Shown in pieces: positions 1 through 8,515 of a stretch of DNA of 64,000 nucleotides (within the stretch, counting starts at the first letter, position 1; each line of letters opens with the position of its first letter). The DNA lies in assembly GCA_963815665.1 (NCBI GenBank), contig CAWFHN010000006.1, positions 1-64,000 on the forward strand. Direction: 5' to 3'. The notes beneath the pieces were generated by a model, which was given only the letters and a program-made list of their open reading frames with translations, made no database searches and was not told the DNA's origin. Position numbers and translations under genes: made by a program. The stretch is from DASUPK01 sp963815665. GTDB taxonomy: Bacteria > Actinomycetota > Thermoleophilia > Solirubrobacterales > 70-9.

Positions 1-67
1 CGCGACACGCGAGAGCGCTAGCTGAGATCCTGCTCTTATCCAAAGGCGAATCGCGAGCTGGCCGGCT

Positions 68-367
68 CTACGGCTCGGCAGGTGCGAATGCCGAGAACGA
101 GCCGAACGCCTCGAGCACCGCGAGAACCCGGACGACGGCATCCTTGCCGTCATGGGCGTTGACTGAGACGAGGTACTCCTGAATCTGCCCGTTCCAACCC
201 GCTGCCCGACGTCGATCGGAGATCGTGATCTGTGCCGCCGAGAGCGCGCCTCTCGTCTGCCTCGTCAAGGGTGGCCCGACAAAGCTGACTCTTTGTGGGG
301 AGAGGATCGCCGCCGAGAGACGTGTCCCGGCCGCCTGCGAGAGAGGGTGTCGCCTTCGCTCACCCAT
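68..367 (-). CDS. Hypothetical small protein, doubtful
   Basis: Not recognised. This 99-residue frame begins 12 nt after the stop of the DUF2294 gene and could be a second gene of that unit. The first half is rich in Arg, Ser and Pro and resembles random high-GC translation; only the last 40 residues or so read like ordinary protein. There is no ribosome binding site before the ATG, no signal peptide, membrane segment or known motif. If it is not a gene, positions 1-379 hold nothing else I can support. Confidence 0.2.
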   Translation of the reverse strand: MGERRRHPLSQAAGTRLSAAILSPQRVSFVGPPLTRQTRGALSAAQITISDRRRAAGWNGQIQEYLVSVNAHDGKDAVVRVLAVLEAFGSFSAFAPAEP

Positions 368-379
368 CGACGGAACTCG

Positions 380-928
380 CTACCTCGTCGGGGTCAGTGA
401 GCGCGAACCAGACGCCGCTTCCCGCCACGATCCCCCAGCGGTAGTCGGAGCGACTCCGACCGCGCCTGGCCCGACCGCCAGCTTGAGCGGCTTATCCACT
501 CGCAGGATCGTGTCCGTTGCCGTCGGGCCGGGGGCGGGCAGGAGCAGCTCCTCCACTTCCGGCAGCGGCTCGAGCACGAACATCTCGACCGCCAGCTCGG
601 GGTCGATGTGGATCGAGCTCATGTAAGCGATCACCCTGCGGGCGGTGGCCTCCTCGACCACTTGCTTGAACTCCTCCTCCATTGCCAGCTGGAAGCTTCG
701 CCGCATCTGATAGACGGACTCAGGCCCGCCGGTCTCGATCAGGGTGCGCTCGACAGTGGTGAAGCCGCCCTGCAGGATGCAGACGACCAGGTCATCGACG
801 ATATGGGTCTTCGACTTAGTCGGGCCTTTGCCGTAGTAGCGGCTGTGGAGCTGGACAAGCCCGGTCGAGATCCGCGACAGGGTTTCGCCGCGAACGTGCG
901 CATGCCCATCTGTAGATGCAGTGATCAT
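380..928 (-). CDS. DUF2294 / MpsC-family protein
   Basis: Residues about 15-120 match the DUF2294 family, named after MpsC of the staphylococcal membrane-potential-generating system. Seen: the family pattern GLVQLHSRYYGKGPTKSK near residue 23, a VVCILQGGFTTVE stretch, and a region with EEF and the end of the domain near VEMFVLEP. The remaining 60 residues are Pro/Ala-rich and look disordered. A good ribosome binding site (ggagg, about 6 nt upstream) supports the ATG at 928. No MpsA/MpsB partners are nearby, so a bioenergetic role cannot be inferred from context; many actinobacterial members are stand-alone and of unknown function. The family call is fairly secure, the function is not. Confidence 0.75.
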   Translation of the reverse strand: MITASTDGHAHVRGETLSRISTGLVQLHSRYYGKGPTKSKTHIVDDLVVCILQGGFTTVERTLIETGGPESVYQMRRSFQLAMEEEFKQVVEEATARRVIAYMSSIHIDPELAVEMFVLEPLPEVEELLLPAPGPTATDTILRVDKPLKLAVGPGAVGVAPTTAGGSWREAASGSRSLTPTR

Positions 929-1211
929 CGCGACCTCCAGCCAACTTGGTGGCCGCTCCTCTTAGGGAGACAAGCGCGAAGGGCAGAGTCGCGGTTAGAC
1001 CCAACGAACTACGGCGGCTCGTAGCGCAGTGAGCGAGTCGAGCGCAACCCCAGGGTACTGCCGATGACGGCATGCGAACATCGGTAGTACCCACGGACTC
1101 GGGAGGGGGAAGCCTGGTTAGGCCGCTGCACGCGCCCGCTAAGCGCGAGAAGCAGGCGCGGCGGGCTGGACTACCGCTTTCCATGCAAAGCGGCAATCCT
1201 TGGTGGCCTGA
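929..1211. other. Non-coding stretch with strong hairpins
   Basis: No credible gene lies in these 283 bases. On the minus strand it is the gap between the glycoside hydrolase and the DUF2294 gene. It contains a hairpin with 14-nt arms at 1053-1066 and 1079-1092 (one wobble) and a 7-bp hairpin near 1180-1199. Neither is followed by a T-tract, so they are not classical terminators. It could be a structured leader of the DUF2294 gene, but I recognise no riboswitch class. Confidence 0.35.
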
Positions 1212-2276
1212 CTACGGCGTGCCGCCCGCAGCACGGGCGTAGGCGTACCAGGCCGGCTTCGGCGTGCCGTTCAGGGTGAAGAGCCCGGCCCGGTCCGTCC
1301 AGAAGTCGGGGCCCGGCGAGTCGTGGTCCGTGTAGCTGAACCAAAACGCGCGAGCGATGCCGAGCGAGGCTGCATGGCGCTGGAAGAGACCGTAGGTCCT
1401 GGTCAGCTTGCGTGCCTGCTGCGCGTGGGTCGCCCTGACGGGTGAGCTCTTCAGCTTGTGGCCGCCCGTCACCCAGCCGAACTCGGAGACCCAGATCGGC
1501 GTGGCGCCGTCACCGTGGCGCCGCATGATCCGGCGCGCCACGCGCACCCAGTGGATCACGCCCTTCGGCTTGGCCGAGTACGGGTGGATGCCGAGGTCGT
1601 CGAACGAGCTCTTCACGCCGTGGACCCGGTAGAGCGCGTTGAGGTAGGTGGTCATGTCGACCGTGTTGCGGATCGTGTGAAAGGGGAAGACGCCGCCCGT
1701 CAGGACTTGCGCCGACGGGTCCCCCGCTCGCAGCCCGGTGGCCGAGATCTTCAGCAGGCGCGCGAAACCCCGGGGACTGGGCCTGCCTCCCCAGAAGCCG
1801 CCCAGGTTGGGCTCGTTCCAGATCTCCCAGGTGCCGATGGGTCGTTTGGGCAGCTCGGGATGAAGGGCCCAGAACGTCCCGTTGGCGCCGTACCGCCGCG
1901 CGAAGTCGGTCAGCAGGCTGCGCCACGCCGCGCGCTGGCGCGCCTTGCGGATCGGCGGCCTCGACGGAGTCCGGGAGATCCAGGAGGGAACGCCGGACAG
2001 GTCCGGCAGCAGGGTGAGGCCGGCTCGCGCCGCCTCAGCCACCAGCTGATCGGTGGTCCCGTAGAGGCGATCGCCGGGATGGGGCTCGGTGTTGCCCCAG
2101 AAGAACTGCATGCGGAAGGTCCCGACTCCGCCCTGGGCCGCGCGATGGAGATCCGCCTGCGTCGGATAGTTGACGCCGACCACCCCGAAGAAGGGGTTGG
2201 ACGATGCGGACGCCGGCGCGGCGAGCGCCGCCACGGCGAGCGCAAGACAGATGAGCTTGACCGCTCCCCTCGGCAT
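1212..2276 (-). CDS. Secreted clan GH-A glycoside hydrolase-like protein
   Basis: A 354-residue protein with a Sec signal peptide (hydrophobic residues 7-22, cleavage near ASA-SS at 25). The rest is a TIM-barrel glycosidase of clan GH-A type, resembling GH5/GH39 members. The acid/base is Glu155 in WEIWNEPN and the likely nucleophile is Glu265 in IWVSEFGW; HPY at 231-233 is a typical barrel strand. It probably cleaves a beta-linked polysaccharide outside the cell, but the substrate cannot be read from the sequence. It stands alone, with non-coding DNA downstream and 39 nt from tgt upstream. It was probably transferred within high-GC bacteria, as base use matches its neighbours. Confidence 0.8.
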   Translation of the reverse strand: MPRGAVKLICLALAVAALAAPASASSNPFFGVVGVNYPTQADLHRAAQGGVGTFRMQFFWGNTEPHPGDRLYGTTDQLVAEAARAGLTLLPDLSGVPSWISRTPSRPPIRKARQRAAWRSLLTDFARRYGANGTFWALHPELPKRPIGTWEIWNEPNLGGFWGGRPSPRGFARLLKISATGLRAGDPSAQVLTGGVFPFHTIRNTVDMTTYLNALYRVHGVKSSFDDLGIHPYSAKPKGVIHWVRVARRIMRRHGDGATPIWVSEFGWVTGGHKLKSSPVRATHAQQARKLTRTYGLFQRHAASLGIARAFWFSYTDHDSPGPDFWTDRAGLFTLNGTPKPAWYAYARAAGGTP

Positions 2277-2315
2277 CGGGCCAAGGTAGCCCCGCCCGCT
2301 TCTCGATGTCGCAGT

Positions 2316-3515
2316 TCAGGCCGCCCAGGGCACAGCGCCGCCGAGCACGGCCTTCGAGTAGCCGGCGAAGCGACCTGACTCGATCGCCCCCCGCGCCCCG
2401 GCGACCAGGCGCTCCATGTAGCTCAGGTTGTGGAGGGTGAGAAGCCGGGTCCCAGTCAGATCCTTGTTGCGCGCCAGGTAGTGGAGGTAGGCCCGGGTGT
2501 GGCTGGAGCAGGCTTCGCAGCCGCAGCCCTCGACAACCGGCGAATCGTCCTCGGCGTAGGTCGCCTTGGTCAGATCGACGCGGAAGCGCCCGCCCGGATT
2601 GGGAGCGAGCGCCGTCCCGTGCCTCGCCAGGCGGGTCGGGATCGCGCAATCGAACAGGTCGATGCCCATGCCGATCCCGGCGAGCAGGTCGTCCACCTCG
2701 CCGATGCCGAGCAGGTGCCGAGGAGCCTCCTCCGGCAGCAGCGGCACGGTGAATCCGAGCACGCCGTGCATCTCCTCCTTCTCGCGGCCGAGCGTGCCGC
2801 CGATCGCGATCCCGTCGATCGCGGCGGCCGCGGTTTCCTCGGCCGAGTCGCGGCGCAGGTCCTCGTGGACCCCGCCCTGCACGATCCCGAAGACCGCCTG
2901 GTCCCCCGGGCCCTCCCGCCCGTGCCAGTCCAGGCAGCGCCCGAGCCAGCGATGGGTCCGCTCCGTCGAGCGTGCGGTGTAGTCGCGATCGGCGTGCGCC
3001 GGCGTGCACTCGTCGAAGGTGAGGGCGATGTCGGAGCCGAGCGCCCTCTGGATCCGCATCGACTCCTCGGGGCCCAGGAAGCGGCTGGAGCCGTCCAGCA
3101 GCGACTGGAAAGCCACACCCTCCTCGCTGATCTCCACCTTCGCGCCACCCGCCACGCTCCCCCGCCGCCCCTTGATCTCGTCGGCGACGCCGCCGTGGGC
3201 GAGCGAGAAGACCTGGAAGCCGCCGGAGTCGCTGATGATCGGCCGCTCCCAGCCCATGAAGCGGTGCAGCCCCCCGCGGGCCGCGATCAGCTCCTCCCCC
3301 GGCGAGAGGTGCAGGTGGAAGGTGTTGCCGAGCACCATCTCGTAGCCGAGCTCGGCCACCTCCGCGGAGGAGAGCCCGCGGACGCTGGCCTTGGTCGCCA
3401 GCGGGATGAACGCCGGGGTTGCCACCTCCCCGTGCGCCAGATGAATCAGGCCCGAGCGAGCGTCGCAGTCGCGGGCCTGGATCTCAAAGCGGAGCCTGGC
3501 CGGGTCCTGCCTCAC
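2316..3515 (-). CDS. tgt: tRNA-guanine(34) transglycosylase
   Basis: Exchanges guanine 34 of GUN anticodons for preQ1 (queuine in eukaryotes) in queuosine synthesis; cytosolic. Seen: the substrate pocket ISDSGGFQVFSL around residue 95, FDECTPAHAD near 168, the ALGIGEVDDL-type LLGIGEVDDLL motif, the catalytic region GIDLFDCAIPTRLARHG (nucleophile Asp), and the zinc site CGCEAC followed by His in LTLHNLSY. At 399 residues it is slightly longer than usual. The start is the GTG at 3515, which overlaps the gpmI stop by 4 nt, so it is translationally coupled as the last gene of the glycolytic operon. No other queuosine genes are in the window. Confidence 0.96.
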   Translation of the reverse strand: MRQDPARLRFEIQARDCDARSGLIHLAHGEVATPAFIPLATKASVRGLSSAEVAELGYEMVLGNTFHLHLSPGEELIAARGGLHRFMGWERPIISDSGGFQVFSLAHGGVADEIKGRRGSVAGGAKVEISEEGVAFQSLLDGSSRFLGPEESMRIQRALGSDIALTFDECTPAHADRDYTARSTERTHRWLGRCLDWHGREGPGDQAVFGIVQGGVHEDLRRDSAEETAAAAIDGIAIGGTLGREKEEMHGVLGFTVPLLPEEAPRHLLGIGEVDDLLAGIGMGIDLFDCAIPTRLARHGTALAPNPGGRFRVDLTKATYAEDDSPVVEGCGCEACSSHTRAYLHYLARNKDLTGTRLLTLHNLSYMERLVAGARGAIESGRFAGYSKAVLGGAVPWAA

Positions 3516-5056
3516 CGAGCGCGCAGGCTGGTCCCGGTCATCGCCTCCGGCTGGGGGATGCCGAGCAGGTCAAGGGCCGTCGGCGCCACGTCCGCCAGGA
3601 TCCCGCCCTCCCGGAGCTCGATGCCGCCGGCGGTGACGATCGCCGGCACGGGATTCGTCGAGTGGGCTGTGTTGGGCGACCCGTCGGGCTCCAGCATCTG
3701 CTCGCAGTTGCCGTGGTCGGCGGTGACGATCAGCGCACCGCCCCCCTCATGCACGGCGGAGACGACCTCGCCGAGCCGGCCGTCGACCTCCTCGACCGCG
3801 GCCACGGCAGCCGGGATCACGCCCGTGTGTCCGACCATGTCCGGGTTGGCGAAGTTGATGATCCCGAAGCGGTAGCCGCCGGCGCTCCAGTGCTCGGTGA
3901 ACAGGTGCGCCGCCGCGGCCGCGCTCATCTCCGGCTTGTGGTCGTAGGTCGGGACGTCGCGGACCGAATCGGCGAGGAAGTGCTCCTCCCCGGCCCACTC
4001 CTCCTCCCGCCCGCCGTTGAAGAAGTAGGTGACGTGCGCGTACTTCTCGGTCTCGGCGACGTGGAGCTGGCGGTCGCCCTGCTCGGAGATCACCTGGGCG
4101 AGCGTGGTTGCCGGCTCCTTCGGCGGGAACGCCACAGGATAGGGCCAGCCGTGGTGGTACTCGGTCATCGTCGTCACCTCGAAGGTGCCGGCGCCGCCCC
4201 GGTCGAACTCATCGAAGTCCGGCTCGCCGAGGGCCATGGTCATCTGGCGGGCGCGGTCCGGCCGGAAGTTGATGAAGATGAACGGCTCGTCGGGCTCGGC
4301 GCCGTCGTAGTCGCCGATCGCGACCGGCTCGATGAACTCGTCCGTGACGTCCCGCTCGTAGGAGTCGCGGATCGCCTGCACGGCCGAGTCGGCGCGCGGC
4401 GCCTTCCCGTGCACGATGGCGTCGTATGCCTTCTTCGTCCGGTCCCAGCGCCGGTCGCGGTCCATGCCCCAGTACCGGCCGCCGACTGTGCCGATGCGGC
4501 CGGTGCGCCGGAGCCAGCGCTCGACCTCCTCGGCGTAGCCCGCGCCGTTGTGAGGGAGCGTGTCCCTCCCGTCGGTGAGGACGTGGAGCACCAGGTCCGA
4601 GACACCCTCCTCCCCGGCGAGCTCGATCACGGCCTCGATGTGCTCCCAGCCGGAATGGACGCCTCCGTCGGAGACGAGCGCGATCGCGTGCAGGCGTCCG
4701 CGGCGGGAATCGCGGGCGGTGCCGCAGGCGCCGCGCAGCGCCGGGTTCTCGAAGAAGCTGCCGTCGGCGATCGAGTCGTCGATCCGAGCCAGGTCCTGCT
4801 TGACGACCGCGCCCGCGCCGAGGTTCATGTGGCCGACCTCGGAGTTGCCCATCTGCCCGTCCGGGAGCCCCACGTCGCGACCCGAGGTGGACAGGGTCGT
4901 GTGGGGGTAGGCGGCCCAGAGCTCGTCGAAGACGGGCGTGTTCGCCTGCGAGATCGCGTTCCCCGGGCCATCCGGTGCGAGCCCGAATCCGTCGAGGATC
5001 ACGAGCGCCAGGGAGGGCACCGGCACGCTGGTCGGCCCTGCCGGGAGCGTGCCCAT
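3512..5056 (-). CDS. gpmI: 2,3-bisphosphoglycerate-independent phosphoglycerate mutase
   Basis: Interconverts 3- and 2-phosphoglycerate with two Mn ions; cytosolic glycolysis. The 514-residue length is normal. Seen: N-terminal LVILDGFGL metal-binding motif, phosphoserine motif GQMGNSEVGHMNLGAG, the SDGGVHSG and VLTDGRDT motifs of the transferase domain, and the C-terminal ITADHGNCEQM metal site. I chose the ATG at 5056, which shares one base with the tpiA stop (TGATG). An upstream in-frame extension to 5251 is Arg-rich and lies wholly inside tpiA, so it is rejected. The 3' end overlaps tgt by 4 nt. Confidence 0.96.
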   Translation of the reverse strand: MGTLPAGPTSVPVPSLALVILDGFGLAPDGPGNAISQANTPVFDELWAAYPHTTLSTSGRDVGLPDGQMGNSEVGHMNLGAGAVVKQDLARIDDSIADGSFFENPALRGACGTARDSRRGRLHAIALVSDGGVHSGWEHIEAVIELAGEEGVSDLVLHVLTDGRDTLPHNGAGYAEEVERWLRRTGRIGTVGGRYWGMDRDRRWDRTKKAYDAIVHGKAPRADSAVQAIRDSYERDVTDEFIEPVAIGDYDGAEPDEPFIFINFRPDRARQMTMALGEPDFDEFDRGGAGTFEVTTMTEYHHGWPYPVAFPPKEPATTLAQVISEQGDRQLHVAETEKYAHVTYFFNGGREEEWAGEEHFLADSVRDVPTYDHKPEMSAAAAAHLFTEHWSAGGYRFGIINFANPDMVGHTGVIPAAVAAVEEVDGRLGEVVSAVHEGGGALIVTADHGNCEQMLEPDGSPNTAHSTNPVPAIVTAGGIELREGGILADVAPTALDLLGIPQPEAMTGTSLRAR

Positions 5057-5811
5057 CAGGACGCTGCTTCGACGATCGCCGCGAAGTCGCTCGGATCGAG
5101 GCTCGCGCCGCCCACCAGCGCGCCGTCGACGTCCGGGAGGGCGATCAGCTCGGCCGCGTTGCCGGGCTTCACCGAGCCGCCGTAGAGGATCCGGGTCGCG
5201 GCGGCGGCCGCGCTCGAGCGGGTCTCGATCAGGCCGCGAATCAGCGCGCACGCCTCCTGAGCCTGCTCGGGCGTGGCCGTGCGGCCGGTCCCGATCGCCC
5301 AGATCGGCTCGTAGGCGATCACGACCTCGGCGAGCCGGTCCTCGGAGACCTCCGAGAGGTCCGCCTCGATCTGGCGGGTGAGGATGCCCTCGGTCTCGTC
5401 CGAGTCGCGCTGGGACTCGTTTTCCCCCACGCAGAGGATCGGCTCCAGGCCGGCACGGAGTGCCGCCGGGACCTTCCGCGCGAGGGCCTCATCGCTCTCC
5501 CCGAAATACTGGCGGCGCTCGGAGTGGCCGAGGATGACTCCGTCGACCCCGAGCTCCAGCAACATCGGAGCGGAGACCTCGCCGGTGAAGGCGCCCTCGG
5601 CCTCCTCGTGCATGTTCTGGGCGGCGACCCATACTCGGCTCTGGGCACAGTGCTCGACCGTGGCCTTCAGGGAGAGAAACGAAGGGCAGATCACGACCTC
5701 GGGCCCGGACTCGGGTACGCGGGGCAGGAAGTCGGCTAGGAAGCTCTCGGTCTCCTCGACGGTCTTGTGCATCTTCCAGTTGGCGGCGAGGATCGCCGTT
5801 CGCTCAGGCAT
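5056..5811 (-). CDS. tpiA: Triosephosphate isomerase
   Basis: Interconverts dihydroxyacetone phosphate and glyceraldehyde 3-phosphate. The 251-residue TIM barrel has all catalytic elements: Asn and Lys in AANWKMHK (residues 9-16), His in GHSERR (about 95), Glu in AYEPIWAIGTG (about 167), and the phosphate loops YGGSVKPGNA and GALVGGASL. Start ATG at 5811; it overlaps pgk by 8 nt upstream and gpmI by one base downstream, so the enzyme set is made from one message. No secG follows it, unlike many actinobacteria. Confidence 0.97.
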   Translation of the reverse strand: MPERTAILAANWKMHKTVEETESFLADFLPRVPESGPEVVICPSFLSLKATVEHCAQSRVWVAAQNMHEEAEGAFTGEVSAPMLLELGVDGVILGHSERRQYFGESDEALARKVPAALRAGLEPILCVGENESQRDSDETEGILTRQIEADLSEVSEDRLAEVVIAYEPIWAIGTGRTATPEQAQEACALIRGLIETRSSAAAAATRILYGGSVKPGNAAELIALPDVDGALVGGASLDPSDFAAIVEAAS

Positions 5812-7009
5812 CCTGCAGCGCCTCCACTCCGGGCAGGTCGCGGCCCTCGATCAGCTCGAGCGAGGCGCCGCCCCCCGTGGAGATCCAATCGACCGAGTCG
5901 GCGAGCCCGAACCGATGTAGCGCGGCCACCGAGTCCCCACCCCCGACGACCGTATGCCCCGGCGCCGCTGCGACGGCCTCCGCGACGGCGCGGGTGGCGG
6001 CGTCGAACGGCTGCACCTCGAAGGCCCCCATCGGCCCGTTCCAGAAGACGGTCCCGGCGCGGGCGATCCTCTTGCCGAAGTTGGCCGAGGTGTTGGCGCC
6101 GACATCGAGGCCCATCCACCCCTCGGGAACGTCCACCCCGTTCAGCTCGCGCGTCTCGGTGCCGGCGTCCAGCTCCCTGCCGAGGACCAGGTCCTCTGGC
6201 AGCTCCAGCATCGTGTCGCTCTTCTCGGCCTGGGCGAGCACCCGCCTCGCGGCGTCGACTCCCTCGTCCTCGACGAGCGAGTTGCCGGTGTCCCGCCCCT
6301 CCGCCTTGAAGAAGCTGAAGCACATCGCGCCGCCGATCAGGATCTCCTCGGCGAAACCGAGAAAGCGATCGATCACGCCGAGCTTGTCGGTCACCTTCGC
6401 CCCGCCGAGGACGACGATCAGCGGGCGCTGTGGGTCGTCGCGCACCGCGGTGAGCTGCTCGACCTCCTGCTCCAGGAGCAGGCCGGCGTAGCCGGGCAGG
6501 AGGTGCGCGACGCCCTCCGTGGTGGCGTGGGCCCGGTGGGCGGAGCCGAAGGCGTCATTGACGTAGAGGTCAGCCATGGAGGCGAGCGCGTCGGCGAGGT
6601 CGGGGTCGTTCTTCGTCTCCCCCTCCTCGAAGCGGCTGTTCTCGAGCAGCAGGATGTCGCCAGGGGCGAGATCCATAGCCATCTCGGTCACGTCGGCGCC
6701 GACCACGGCCGGCGCCAGCGTCACCTCGGTGCCGAGCAGCTCGCCCAGGCGCTTGGCGACCGGCGCCATCGAGAGGGCCGGATCGCGCCCCTTCGGCCGG
6801 CCCAGGTGCGAGACGAGCACGATGCTCGCCCCGCGCTCGCGCAGGAGCTCGATCGTCGGCAGGGAAGCGCGGATGCGGGTGTCGTCGGCGACGCTCCCCC
6901 CGTCGAGCGGGACGTTCAGGTCGGCGCGCAGCAGGACGATATTGCCGTCCAGATCCGCATCTCTGACGCTCGCCTTGCGGAACGAGCGTGCGGCGTCTAC
7001 TTCAGGCAC
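5804..7009 (-). CDS. pgk: Phosphoglycerate kinase
   Basis: Transfers phosphate from 1,3-bisphosphoglycerate to ADP. Length 401 residues, typical. Seen: N-terminal substrate motif LLRADLNVPLDGG (about 27-39), LVSHLGRPKG (about 63-72), LLENSRFEEGE, the hinge and nucleotide motifs VVLGGAKVTDKLGVI and FWNGPMGAFE, and the C-terminal GGGDSVAAL and STGGGASLELIEG. The GTG at 7009 lies inside the end of gap (8-nt overlap); a start a few codons later is possible because the first 20 residues are not conserved. Confidence 0.97.
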   Translation of the reverse strand: MPEVDAARSFRKASVRDADLDGNIVLLRADLNVPLDGGSVADDTRIRASLPTIELLRERGASIVLVSHLGRPKGRDPALSMAPVAKRLGELLGTEVTLAPAVVGADVTEMAMDLAPGDILLLENSRFEEGETKNDPDLADALASMADLYVNDAFGSAHRAHATTEGVAHLLPGYAGLLLEQEVEQLTAVRDDPQRPLIVVLGGAKVTDKLGVIDRFLGFAEEILIGGAMCFSFFKAEGRDTGNSLVEDEGVDAARRVLAQAEKSDTMLELPEDLVLGRELDAGTETRELNGVDVPEGWMGLDVGANTSANFGKRIARAGTVFWNGPMGAFEVQPFDAATRAVAEAVAAAPGHTVVGGGDSVAALHRFGLADSVDWISTGGGASLELIEGRDLPGVEALQDA

Positions 7010-8027
7010 TTACCGCGGCCGGCTGCAGAACCTTCTCCGCCAGGTCGACGCAGCGGTTGGCGTAGCCCCACTCGTTGTCGTACCAGGAGAGGAGCTTGAC
7101 GAAGGTCCCGTCGACCACCTTGGTCTGCTCGGCGTCGAAGACAGAGGAGTGCGGGTCGGTGACGATGTCCGTGGAGACGATCGGGTCCTCGGTGTACTTG
7201 AGGATCCCCGAGAGCGGACCGGAGCCCGCGGCCTCCTTCATCGCCGCGTTGATCTCCTCCTCGCTGGTCTCCTTCGAGACGTCGCAGGTCAGGTCGACCA
7301 GCGATCCGGTGATCACCGGCGCGCGAACCGAGATGCCGCTGAGCTTTCCCTGGAGGTCGGGCAGGACGAGGCCGACCGCCTTCGCGGCTCCCGTGCTGGT
7401 TGGGATCAGGTTGACGGCGGCGGCGCGCGCCCGGCGCATGTCCTTGTGGGGCATGTCCTGAAGGCGCTGGTCGGCGGTGTAGGCGTGGATGGTGGTCATC
7501 AGGCCGCGCTCGATGCCGACGGTGTCGTTCAGGACCTTGGCAACCGGCGCCAGGCAGTTGGTCGTGCAGGAGGCGTTGGAGATGATGTTGTGCTCCTCCG
7601 GGTCGTAGTCGGAGTCGAAGTTGACGCCCAGGACGACGGTGATGTCCGGATCGGTCGCCGGCGCGGAGATGATCACCTTCTTGGCACCCGCCTCCAGATG
7701 CTTCTCGGCGCCCTCGCGCTTGGTGAACAGGCCGGTGGACTCGATCACGACCTCAACGCCGAGGTCGCCCCAGGGAAGGGCGGCGGGGTCCTTCTCGTTG
7801 AGGATCCGCAGCTCCTTGCCGTCGACGCTGACGCCGTCGGCGGTCACCTCGACCTCGCCGGGGAAGCGGCCGAGGATGGAGTCGTACTTGAGCAGGTGGG
7901 CGATGAGCTCGTTGTCGATCAGGTCATTGACTGCGACGAACTCGAGATCCGACCCCGCCTCGAGGGCCGCACGGAAGAGATTGCGGCCGATGCGCCCGAA
8001 GCCGTTGATGCCCACCTTGACTGCCAT
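7002..8027 (-). CDS. gap: Glyceraldehyde-3-phosphate dehydrogenase, glycolytic
   Basis: Oxidises glyceraldehyde 3-phosphate with NAD to 1,3-bisphosphoglycerate. Seen: NAD-binding GINGFGRIGRN at the N-terminus, catalytic Cys in SNASCTTNCLAPV (about 155), His in the HAYTADQ motif, and WYDNEWGYANR near the C-terminus. 341 residues, full length. The ATG at 8027 has a strong aggagg ribosome binding site 7 nt upstream, and it is the first gene of gap-pgk-tpiA-gpmI-tgt. A second, arsenic-linked paralogue lies at 42351-43409. Confidence 0.97.
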   Translation of the reverse strand: MAVKVGINGFGRIGRNLFRAALEAGSDLEFVAVNDLIDNELIAHLLKYDSILGRFPGEVEVTADGVSVDGKELRILNEKDPAALPWGDLGVEVVIESTGLFTKREGAEKHLEAGAKKVIISAPATDPDITVVLGVNFDSDYDPEEHNIISNASCTTNCLAPVAKVLNDTVGIERGLMTTIHAYTADQRLQDMPHKDMRRARAAAVNLIPTSTGAAKAVGLVLPDLQGKLSGISVRAPVITGSLVDLTCDVSKETSEEEINAAMKEAAGSGPLSGILKYTEDPIVSTDIVTDPHSSVFDAEQTKVVDGTFVKLLSWYDNEWGYANRCVDLAEKVLQPAAVSA

Positions 8028-8113
8028 TTGAAGTCCTCCTAGACGGGGTTTGCTCTACTCAAATTACCGAGCCGCGACCTGCGCCGTCCCCGTGCCGAGC
8101 ACGGAGATTCGAT

Positions 8114-8479
8114 CTAGCGCTCGTGCGAGACGGAAACCTCGACGAGGTAGCCGTCGGGGTCGGTGAGCCGGCACGAGTAGTTGCCGGGACCGAACGCGGG
8201 GGCGCTGCCCGGCTCCGCCACCGGGTCTCCACCGTTCGCGGAGCCCGATTCGAAAGACGCCTTCACGGCCGGGATGCTCTTCGCCGGGAAGGAGATCAGC
8301 CCGTATCCCGGCCGCTGGCTGTCAGCGAGCTCGATGAAGAACTCGGCCTTGATCAAGCCCCAGCTGACCGAGTTGGCGGGCGCGTCCTGCCGGCGCCAGC
8401 CGAGGGGCGCCAGGATCGAGTCATAGAACGCACCGCTGCGCTCGAGGTCGGAGACTTTTACGGCGGCGTAGTTGAGCAT
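8114..8479 (-). CDS. VOC (glyoxalase/bleomycin resistance) family protein
   Basis: A 121-residue single-domain vicinal-oxygen-chelate protein. The start MLNYAAVKVSDLERSGAFYD is the usual first beta-alpha unit, and DPDGYLVEVS near residue 110 is the usual last strand carrying a metal-ligand-position Glu. VOC proteins act as dioxygenases, isomerases, thiol transferases or binding proteins, and nothing here fixes the activity. It sits 36 nt downstream of the ABC permease on the same strand, so it may be co-transcribed with the exporter, which would fit a drug- or metabolite-resistance role. That is inference only. Confidence 0.85.
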   Translation of the reverse strand: MLNYAAVKVSDLERSGAFYDSILAPLGWRRQDAPANSVSWGLIKAEFFIELADSQRPGYGLISFPAKSIPAVKASFESGSANGGDPVAEPGSAPAFGPGNYSCRLTDPDGYLVEVSVSHER

Positions 8480-8515
8480 CAGGGGGCGACCTTACATGGG
8501 ACCTGCGACCCGGCG

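Noticed and set aside
3419..5185. 588-codon plus-strand frame across gpmI
   Set aside because: It is the shadow of gpmI on the other strand. Its translation is rich in Arg, Val, Gly and Asp with no domain, and gpmI carries all expected motifs.
5057..5251. N-terminal extension of gpmI to 5251
   Set aside because: It lies fully within tpiA, is Arg/Asp-rich, and the ATG at 5056 matches the family start.
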